Positions 43,000 through 49,030 of a stretch of 49,030 nt of DNA are shown piece after piece. Made by a program: the position numbers and the translations under genes. The notes under the pieces are model-generated. The model saw nothing but the letters and a program-made list of their open reading frames with translations. It was not told the DNA's origin and did not search any database. Origin of the DNA: Planctomycetota bacterium. Its GTDB lineage: Bacteria > Planctomycetota > Planctomycetia > Planctomycetales > Planctomycetaceae. The stretch spans positions 1-49,030 of the forward strand of contig QWQG01000196.1 in assembly GCA_003670925.1 (NCBI GenBank), written 5' to 3'. Numbering within the stretch: position 1 is the first letter of the stretch; every line of letters begins with the position of its first letter.

Positions 43000-44328
43000 A
43001 TGACTACGGTGTCCGCGCTTCCTTACAAGGTTGCAAATTTAGAATTGGCTGAGTTGGGGCGTAAAGAAATTGAAATTGCCGAAATCGAGATGCCGGGGCT
43101 GATGGCCCTCCGCGAAAAATATGGCAAAGCACAGCCGCTCAAAGGGGCCCGAATTGCTGGGTGCCTGCACATGACGATTCAGACTGCTGTGCTCATCGAG
43201 ACGCTCACGGCGCTCGGGGCGGAAGTGCAATGGTCCAGCTGCAACATCTTTTCGACACAAGATCACGCGGCAGCCGCGATCGCGGTCACTGGCGTTCCCG
43301 TGTACGCATGGAAGGGTATGACTGCTGAAGAATTCGATTGGTGCATCGAACAGACTGTCTTCTTCCCAGACGGCGAACCGCTCAATATGATTCTGGACGA
43401 TGGCGGTGACCTGACAGTGATGGTCCACGACAAGTTTCCAGAACTGCTAAAAGGCATCAAAGGTCTTTCCGAGGAGACAACGACTGGCGTGCACCGCCTG
43501 CATCAAATGCACGCGGCCGGCAAACTGGCCGTGCCGGCAATCAACGTGAACGATTCTGTCACGAAGAGCAAGTTCGACAATCTCTACGGATGTCGCGAGT
43601 CATTGGCAGATGGGATTAAGCGTGCCACCGACGTCATGATGGCGGGGAAAATTGTGGTGATCTGTGGCTACGGCGACGTAGGAAAGGGGTGTGCTGATGC
43701 GATGGATGGGCTCGGTGCTCGGGTGATCGTCACGGAAATCGACCCGATCTGTGCGTTGCAAGCCTGCATGGAAGGCTTTCAAGTCACCACGATGGAAGAA
43801 GCAGCTCCTCAGGGAGACATCTTCGTAACGACAACCGGGAACGTCGGTGTAATTCGTGGCGAGCACATGGATAAGATGAAGCATCAAGCCATTGTGTGCA
43901 ACATCGGTCACTTCGACTCCGAGATTCAAATTGCATATTTGAATAGCCACGAAGACATTCAGAAAGTTCGCATTAAGACTCCGGCTGACGAGGGTGGCCC
44001 GGTTGATAAGTATGTGTATGGCAATGGCAAGGCAATCATTGTGCTAGCTGAAGGTCGCTTGGTAAATCTCGGCTGTGCGACTGGGCATCCATCTTTCGTC
44101 ATGAGCAATAGTTTTACGAATCAGGTCATGGCCCAGTTGGCGCTGTGGGATGATGCCAGCAATTATGAAGTCGGCGTGCATCTGCTGCCAAAAGAATTAG
44201 ACGAAGAAGTGGCTCGTCTGCATCTGGGAAAACTCGGTGCAAAGCTGGAAACGCTCACTGCCGAGCAGGCGGCCTACATCAACGTGCCTGTCAGCGGCCC
44301 TTATAAGCCCGAACATTACCGCTACTAA
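43000..44328 (+). CDS. ahcY: adenosylhomocysteinase (S-adenosyl-L-homocysteine hydrolase)
   Basis: The enzyme splits S-adenosylhomocysteine into adenosine and homocysteine, clearing the inhibitor left by methyltransferases. The 442-residue product shows [37 protein letters not shown], the substrate loop [14 protein letters not shown], the NAD-binding [14 protein letters not shown] and the C-terminal [10 protein letters not shown] that reaches into a neighbouring subunit. The ATG at 43000 gives the family start ([20 protein letters not shown]); the frame extends up to 42904 without similarity. A strong terminator follows. It is divergent from thrS and convergent with phoB. Confidence 0.97.
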   Translation: MTTVSALPYKVANLELAELGRKEIEIAEIEMPGLMALREKYGKAQPLKGARIAGCLHMTIQTAVLIETLTALGAEVQWSSCNIFSTQDHAAAAIAVTGVPVYAWKGMTAEEFDWCIEQTVFFPDGEPLNMILDDGGDLTVMVHDKFPELLKGIKGLSEETTTGVHRLHQMHAAGKLAVPAINVNDSVTKSKFDNLYGCRESLADGIKRATDVMMAGKIVVICGYGDVGKGCADAMDGLGARVIVTEIDPICALQACMEGFQVTTMEEAAPQGDIFVTTTGNVGVIRGEHMDKMKHQAIVCNIGHFDSEIQIAYLNSHEDIQKVRIKTPADEGGPVDKYVYGNGKAIIVLAEGRLVNLGCATGHPSFVMSNSFTNQVMAQLALWDDASNYEVGVHLLPKELDEEVARLHLGKLGAKLETLTAEQAAYINVPVSGPYKPEHYRY

Positions 44329-44378
44329 ACCCAAGTCTGAAAGTTAGCAGGAATTCGCCTGTGCAGATTAAAATTTTC

Positions 44379-44417
44379 AGCCCCCGGCGAACGACAAGTC
44401 GCCGGGGGCTTTTTTTG
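44379..44417 (+). terminator. Rho-independent terminator after ahcY
   Basis: A perfect 12-bp GC-rich stem (AGCCCCCGGCGA at 44379-44390 with TCGCCGGGGGCT at 44399-44410), 8-base loop, then a run of seven Ts. It lies 50 bp past the ahcY stop and could also block phoB transcripts from the other side. Confidence 0.97.
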
Positions 44418-44465
44418 GGGCAAGTCAATTCGGAATTTCGACGGATGGAAAGCTTAGGCGGCTTT

Positions 44466-45149
44466 CTATTTCCTCGAAAAACGGTAACCGACGCCTCGCA
44501 CCGTTTCGATAAGGTCGGTGGTGTCGCCCAGTTTTTTGCGAAGGGCGCGGACGTGCACGTCGATTGTGCGTTCAAGGGAATTTGCGTCTTCACCGCGCGA
44601 TGTTTCTAGCAGCTCATTTCGCGAAAATGGCCGGCCTGGCTGCGACATCATCGTCCACAACATCCGAAATTCCGTGGGTGTGAGTTCCAGTTCAATCCCG
44701 TTGTATTTGACCGCATGATTCGTGCGGTCAATTTCAATGCCGTGCAGTTGGAGCACATTCTTCCCGGTATCGACAGTGTCAGATCGCCGCAGTAGGGCTT
44801 TAATGCGGTGCATGAGCGGCTGCACACGAAACGGTTTCGTCACGTAATCGTCGGCGCCCATATTAAAGCCGACGATCTCGTCAGTCTCGCCGCTCCGCGC
44901 GGTGAGCATCATCACGGGGATCGCTTTGGTACGTGCGTCGGATTTCAGAAGTCGGCAGATTTGCAGTCCGTCAATTCCCGGGAGCATCAGATCCAGCAGA
45001 CAAAGGTCGGGAATCAATGTCTGCGCTTTCAGCAATCCATCACGCCCATCCCGCTCCCAATGCACATCGAAACCCTCCTTCTGCAGGTTGTAGACAATCA
45101 CGTCAGCAATGGACTGTTCGTCTTCAATCACAAGAATGTTGGGTTGCAT
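44466..45149 (-). CDS. phoB: PhoB-type response regulator
   Basis: The 227-residue protein has a receiver domain (acidic Glu9/Asp10, phospho-acceptor Asp53 in CLLDLMLPGIDG, Thr83, Lys105 in DDYVTKPF) and a winged-helix OmpR/PhoB output domain (ELTPTEFRMLWTMMSQPGRP, RTIDVHVRALRKKLGD, IETVRGVGYRFSRK). Its place directly after phoU and the pst genes marks it as the phosphate regulator. The sensor kinase PhoR is not in the window. It starts 23 bp after the phoU stop and is the last gene of the cluster. Confidence 0.93.
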   Translation of the reverse strand: MQPNILVIEDEQSIADVIVYNLQKEGFDVHWERDGRDGLLKAQTLIPDLCLLDLMLPGIDGLQICRLLKSDARTKAIPVMMLTARSGETDEIVGFNMGADDYVTKPFRVQPLMHRIKALLRRSDTVDTGKNVLQLHGIEIDRTNHAVKYNGIELELTPTEFRMLWTMMSQPGRPFSRNELLETSRGEDANSLERTIDVHVRALRKKLGDTTDLIETVRGVGYRFSRK

Positions 45150-45172
45150 GGAAGTCTATCTGCTTATGAAAT

Positions 45173-45835
45173 TTAGCGATGCAGCCGAGGATGCCGGATA
45201 ATGGCAGCCTCAACCAAGTACACGACATCTTCGGCGATATTCGTGGCGTGGTCGGCAACTCGTTCCACATGACGAATCACGGAAAACAAGTGCAGACTCG
45301 GCTCTACAAGTTCCGGTTGCCGTTTCATCACGGTGACCACCTCTTCGATCAATTCACGGTTCAACTTATCCACGAGTTCGTCACGCTTGCAGATCAGACG
45401 TGCGGCCACCGAATTTTCTTCAACAAACGCATCAATGCTGTCATGCAACATGCTCAGCGCTTCTTCCGTCATCTGACTCAAACGGCTAGGCATGGTAAAT
45501 TCGCCATGTTCCGCAATTCCGGCTGATCTTTCAGCGATACTCACTGCAAGGTCAGCAACTCGTTCTAATTCTGCGGCAATTTTCATCACCACAGCCACGC
45601 GACGAAGGTCATTCGCTACCGGATGATAGAGCGCCAGAATTTTCAGGCACTCTTCTTCGATCCGAATATCCCATCGATCCACTTCGCCGTCGCGCAGTGA
45701 AACTTCTTGGGCCAGTTCGCTGCGGCCATGGTTTAGACCATCGACAGCGTCATGAATCAGTTCTTCAACGGTTGAACACATCGACAGAATGTCTCGATGC
45801 AGGTATTCCATTTCGTTGACAAAGTGAATGGTCAT
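45173..45835 (-). CDS. phoU: phosphate-uptake regulator PhoU
   Basis: The 220-residue all-helical protein consists of two PhoU repeats. The paired metal-binding-type motifs are visible: ECLKILALYHPVANDLRRVA followed by KIAAELERVADLAVSIAE in the first, and LFSVIRHVERVADHATNIAE in the second. PhoU holds PhoR inactive when the Pst transporter is saturated. It sits between pstB (167 bp upstream) and phoB (23 bp downstream). An 11-bp repeat in the pstB-phoU gap may give phoU-phoB its own Pho-responsive promoter. Confidence 0.95.
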   Translation of the reverse strand: MTIHFVNEMEYLHRDILSMCSTVEELIHDAVDGLNHGRSELAQEVSLRDGEVDRWDIRIEEECLKILALYHPVANDLRRVAVVMKIAAELERVADLAVSIAERSAGIAEHGEFTMPSRLSQMTEEALSMLHDSIDAFVEENSVAARLICKRDELVDKLNRELIEEVVTVMKRQPELVEPSLHLFSVIRHVERVADHATNIAEDVVYLVEAAIIRHPRLHR

Positions 45836-45913
45836 ACGCCACAGATCCTAGGGGTTTTGCGTACAGCCATTGACCTCGTCGTTGGGCTTCGCATTGTGAA
45901 GATGGTTATTAAT

Positions 45914-45973
45914 AAATTGTTAAGGCAGTGACCAACTCTCGGAGCTAATCGTGAATTTTCGCAAATTGTTAAG
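45914..45973 (-). promoter_or_regulatory. candidate Pho operator repeats before phoU
   Basis: On the minus strand CTTAACAATTT occurs twice (45914-45924 and 45963-45973). After the copy nearer phoU the sequence continues TTAACA-N5-TTAATA and then TTCACA, a spacing of 11-12 bp like the tandem half-sites bound by PhoB/PhoP-type regulators. The match is by eye to half-sites known from other phyla, so binding by the encoded PhoB is inferred. Confidence 0.4.
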
Positions 45974-46002
45974 ATAGCCTTTGCGGGATGCCAGATCTCC
46001 CG

Positions 46003-46830
46003 TCAGCCGAAGCGACCTGTGATGTAATCTTCAGTCTTTTTCTCTGAAGGTCCGGTAAAGATCTTCATGGTAGGCCCGGTTTCCACGAGCACTCCTTTAT
46101 AGAAGAATGCTGTTTGGTGGCTGACGCGCGACGCCTGCTGCATATTGTGGGTCACGATCACAATTGTATAGTTGGCGCACAGTTCTCCGATCAGATTTTC
46201 GATGCGGTCAGTGCTCGCGGGGTCCAAGGCAGACGCCGGTTCATCCATCAGAATGATGCGGGGATTGGTTGCTAACGTGCGGGCGATACAAAGTCGCTGC
46301 TGCTGACCACCAGACAATGCCATGGCGGACTTTGTGAGTCGATCTTTCACTTCATCCCATAATGCCGCTTTTTTTAGACAAGACTCCACTAAATCCGCAA
46401 GGACGGACCGATTTGTTTCTCCTGCCACACGCGGCCCGTAGGCGACGTTATCAAAAATTGATTTTGGAAATGGGGTCGATTTTTGAAATACCATGCCAAC
46501 ATGTTTCCGCAGCAGCACCACATCGACGGCCGGGTCCATAATGTTTTGGCCTTCGACCAAGATTTGACCCACGCAGCGGGAACCTTCGATCAGGTCGTTC
46601 ATCCGGTTGAGCGTCCGCAGAAAAGTACTTTTCCCGCAGCCGGAAGGGCCAATCAACGCGGTCACAGATCGCTCGGGAACGGTCAGGGACACATTAAACA
46701 GGACCTGATGTTCACTATAATAGAAATCGAGGCCGTTGACTTGGATCGCCGCTGGATGGGCCGACATATCGAGGTTGCGATCGACACCTGCGACGGAAGG
46801 CGGGACAGAACTGGAGGTAATGGCTGGCAT
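46003..46830 (-). CDS. pstB: phosphate ABC transporter, ATP-binding protein PstB
   Basis: The 275-residue ATPase drives high-affinity phosphate import. It has Walker [10 protein letters not shown] (61-69), the Pst-typical [20 protein letters not shown], signature LSGGQQQR, Walker B IILMDEP and the His of IVIVTHNM. About 25 extra residues precede the ABC domain. It begins 56 bp after pstA. Confidence 0.97.
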   Translation of the reverse strand: MPAITSSSVPPSVAGVDRNLDMSAHPAAIQVNGLDFYYSEHQVLFNVSLTVPERSVTALIGPSGCGKSTFLRTLNRMNDLIEGSRCVGQILVEGQNIMDPAVDVVLLRKHVGMVFQKSTPFPKSIFDNVAYGPRVAGETNRSVLADLVESCLKKAALWDEVKDRLTKSAMALSGGQQQRLCIARTLATNPRIILMDEPASALDPASTDRIENLIGELCANYTIVIVTHNMQQASRVSHQTAFFYKGVLVETGPTMKIFTGPSEKKTEDYITGRFG

Positions 46831-46886
46831 GTTGAATTCGGTCCGATATGCTCAAGTGTTTCCTAAGACGCGTGGTGGATCTGCGT

Positions 46887-47957
46887 TCACCATTTTAATC
46901 GTCTGCTCGCATAATGCCGCACCACCATGGCGACTGCATTGACTGACAGCAGGACGAGCATCAGCACGATGATTCCGGAGGCCGCCACAGCCGTGAATCG
47001 ATCTTGAGGATCAGGCCGCTTCGACCAGTCATAAATTTCAATCGGCATGGCGGTGAACTGGTCAAGCGGAGCATGCAGCACCTGCAGCGGTCGCGTGATC
47101 AGTTTAACAGGCGAATCAATGTTGCCGGGGACCATGGTTGTGATCGTCAAAGCGCCCAGCATAATTAGCGGCGCTGCCTCACCAATCGCGCGCGATGTCG
47201 ATAAGATCACGCCTGTGGAAATCCCCGGAAGCGCGGCAGGAATCACCTGGCGCCAGATCGTCTGCCAACGTGTCGCGCCCAGCGCTAGCGAAGCCACTCG
47301 GATGGAACTGGGGACCGATCGCAGAGCTTCCTGCGCTGCAGAAATCACAGTAGGCAGCACGACAAGTGTGAGTGTCAGAGCTCCCACAAGGATGTTGTCT
47401 TCATAAATCGGCAATTTTAACAATCGGAGGCGAAACAGGCCAAGAATGTTGAAGGCATGCTGCCCGTCAAACCAAACTTTCAAGACAGCAGCCAAACTTC
47501 GAAACACGGTATACCCAAGAATGCCATAGACGATCGAAGGCACGCCGGCGAGGTTGGAAATATTTGTCTTGATCACGCGTACAAAAAAACTGTCCTTGGC
47601 AATCTCCTCGAGGTAAATCGCCGAGCCAACTCCGACCGGTACTGAAAACAACGCCGTAAAGAGGATTAGCCAGAATGAACCCCACAATCCGGCTAACATC
47701 CCAGCCTTGATCGGGTTTGATGAATTTGGATTGTACACAAAGTCGAACGCCAGACGACCGACGCTGCTCCAGATGATTGCGGCAAGGAGCACGATCAGCA
47801 CCGCCAATGCGGCGTAGGTCACGAAGCGACAGGTCCATGAAAAAACACGGGAAAGGAACAACCGGCGACGAATTGAGCCGTCAGTTCCGGAAATGAAACT
47901 CACTGGAGCAGACTGTTGGCCCGCAACTCTTGGCGTTCCGGATCCTCGGGTGCTCAT
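46887..47957 (-). CDS. pstA: phosphate ABC transporter, permease PstA
   Basis: The 356-residue permease has a polar N-terminal tail of about 45 residues and six predicted membrane helices (first about 50-75, YAALAVLIVLLAAIIW). The EAA-type loop is SIRVASLALGATRWQTIWRQ and the family segment GAAIYLEEIAK-like VGSAIYLEEIAKDSFF is present. It forms the membrane channel with PstC. Its ATG overlaps the pstC stop by 4 bp, typical of translational coupling. Confidence 0.95.
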   Translation of the reverse strand: MSTRGSGTPRVAGQQSAPVSFISGTDGSIRRRLFLSRVFSWTCRFVTYAALAVLIVLLAAIIWSSVGRLAFDFVYNPNSSNPIKAGMLAGLWGSFWLILFTALFSVPVGVGSAIYLEEIAKDSFFVRVIKTNISNLAGVPSIVYGILGYTVFRSLAAVLKVWFDGQHAFNILGLFRLRLLKLPIYEDNILVGALTLTLVVLPTVISAAQEALRSVPSSIRVASLALGATRWQTIWRQVIPAALPGISTGVILSTSRAIGEAAPLIMLGALTITTMVPGNIDSPVKLITRPLQVLHAPLDQFTAMPIEIYDWSKRPDPQDRFTAVAASGIIVLMLVLLSVNAVAMVVRHYASRRLKW

Positions 47958-48910
47958 TGATAGACCTCCCGGTAGCGCCGCAGGACCCAGCCAGAGATCA
48001 CGTTGATCGTCAATGTGATGGCAAACAAGGCAATCCCGACAGCGTAGATGCTCATGCGACTAATCGAATCCGCCGCACTGTCGCCGGTACTGGCGTGAAC
48101 CATGAAACCAGTCATGGTTTGTGCTCCCTGAAGTGGATTGAGGGTCGCGATTGCCTGTTGCCCCCCCGCAATCGTGACGGCCATCGTTTCGCCGATCGCT
48201 CTCGAAAACGCCAGCAGGAATGCTGCCAGAATACCCGATAACGCTGCCGGAACAACAATCCGAACCGAGACATCAAAACGCGTACTTCCCAAAGCAAAAG
48301 CCGCTTCCCGGAGACTCCGTGGAACAGATCGAATCACGTCTTCGCTCAGCGATGCGATTAACGGTGTGACCATGATGCCCACCACAATTCCGGCGCTCAG
48401 CGTATTGAAGATCTGGAGGTCTATTCCCACCAGACTAAACATGGGCTTCAGAATCCATGGTGTGATGAATTTTAACGCAAAAAATCCGAAAACTACGGAC
48501 GGAATGCCAGCTAGGATTTCTAGGATTGGTTTCAGAAACTCTCGTTCTCGAGGGCCTGCGTACTCACTCATGTAAATCGCTGCTCCCAGCCCTGCGGGAA
48601 CGCTCACCAGTGACGCAATTCCAGCGACCATCATTGTTCCGCAGAGCAGTGGTATGATCCCGAATCGACCATACTGACCATCCACCGGCTTCCAATGCGT
48701 TCCCGTCACAAACTCCCAAAATGACACGCGTTCAAAAAACGCCGTCTTCGCACCAGGGGCGTACACGGCGTTCGTTAACAACACCAAAATAATGGCAGCC
48801 GTTGTTAGCACGGACAGGGCCGCGCAGAGGAACAGCGCGGCCTGAATCAGTTTCTCGTAACGCCGAGAAATCCGACGAATGGCCCATGCAGGTAATTTGG
48901 CTTGCGTCAT
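47954..48910 (-). CDS. pstC: phosphate ABC transporter, permease PstC
   Basis: The 318-residue permease starts at the ATG at 48910, 10 bp after the pstS stop; an earlier in-frame start would overlap pstS. It has six helices, beginning with LFLCAALSVLTTAAIILVLL, and a periplasmic loop with FFERVSFWEFVTGTHWKP. GLGAAIYMSEYAGPREREF and the EAA loop SLREAAFALGSTRFDVSVRI are conserved PstC features. Confidence 0.95.
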   Translation of the reverse strand: MTQAKLPAWAIRRISRRYEKLIQAALFLCAALSVLTTAAIILVLLTNAVYAPGAKTAFFERVSFWEFVTGTHWKPVDGQYGRFGIIPLLCGTMMVAGIASLVSVPAGLGAAIYMSEYAGPREREFLKPILEILAGIPSVVFGFFALKFITPWILKPMFSLVGIDLQIFNTLSAGIVVGIMVTPLIASLSEDVIRSVPRSLREAAFALGSTRFDVSVRIVVPAALSGILAAFLLAFSRAIGETMAVTIAGGQQAIATLNPLQGAQTMTGFMVHASTGDSAADSISRMSIYAVGIALFAITLTINVISGWVLRRYREVYQ

Positions 48911-48920
48911 GAAGTATTTG

Positions 48921-49030
48921 TTACTGGATCGCGGCTTCGAAAGCCTCACGGTTGGCCTTCAATTGTTCGTCGCTGACGTCAACATAGCCGACGGCACTCA
49001 CCTGTTTCTGACCTTCGTTCACAAAGAACC
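48921..49030 (-). CDS. pstS: phosphate-binding protein PstS, C-terminal end (partial)
   Basis: Only the last 36 codons are inside the window. The frame reads FFVNEGQKQVSAVGYVDVSD then EQLKANREAFEAAIQ and a TAA at 48921-48923. The pattern FxVNEGQ...VGYVxL is the usual end of PstS, and its position just ahead of pstC supports this. The protein would be the periplasmic phosphate receptor. Confidence 0.85.
   Translation of the reverse strand, partial: FFVNEGQKQVSAVGYVDVSDEQLKANREAFEAAIQ

Overview
The window looks like a chromosomal piece of a planctomycete (phylum Planctomycetota). The evidence is a protein joining PSCyt1, DUF1549 and DUF1553, a TIGR03067-type secreted protein, a very large heme and blue-copper fusion protein, two clpP paralogues behind trigger factor, and several secreted sugar- and lipid-related enzymes. 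Outer-membrane biogenesis genes (a BamD-like TPR lipoprotein, an LptE-like lipoprotein, a beta-barrel porin) show a Gram-negative type envelope. Gene density is moderate and strands switch often, with few operons.

Region 1 (1-7,100) is accessory DNA. It starts just after a tRNA-Arg(TCT) gene and is full of broken genes: two decayed IS66-type transposases, an IS3-type OrfA remnant, an IS4/Tn5-type N-terminal remnant, a methyltransferase cut by IS66 sequence, and one open frame stitched from a hydrolase tail, a CPXCG zinc-ribbon protein and an NTF2-like protein. Two duplicated 3' ends of a type I restriction specificity gene (hsdS) are interleaved with long palindromes that flank an intact GxxExxY-family gene. 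Intact genes here are the GxxExxY protein, a cupin, a TIGR03067-type protein and a SpoIIE-type phosphatase.

Region 2 (7,100-16,100) is largely core: a porin with a cysteine-rich N-terminal segment, recO, a BamD-like lipoprotein, an lptE-like gene, an AhpD-like protein, a lone rplX (ribosomal protein L24), then clpP, clpP and tig on the minus strand with tRNA-Gly(GCC) upstream.

Region 3 (16,600-31,000) holds secreted and metabolic enzymes: an esterase, a glycerophosphodiester phosphodiesterase, a COG2509-type FAD protein, the 1,513-residue multidomain heme/copper protein, and an amidohydrolase. A minus-strand cluster follows with a membrane-anchored protein, an EVE-domain protein, a short conserved-looking protein and argS.

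Region 4 (31,000-42,600) has a 1,072-residue TPR lipoprotein, a PQQ-type beta-propeller protein paired with the PSCyt1/DUF1549/DUF1553 protein, an unknown protein, and thrS with an extra segment of about 70 residues. Region 5 (42,900-49,030) has ahcY with a strong terminator, convergent with a phosphate regulon in the order pstS-pstC-pstA-pstB-phoU-phoB (minus strand; pstS runs off the window). A repeated 11-bp motif before phoU is a candidate Pho operator.

The most unusual part is the hsdS-tail/palindrome/GxxExxY array at 3,350-4,135. The five-part fusion protein at 20,619-25,160 and the cysteine-rich porin are the next most interesting items.
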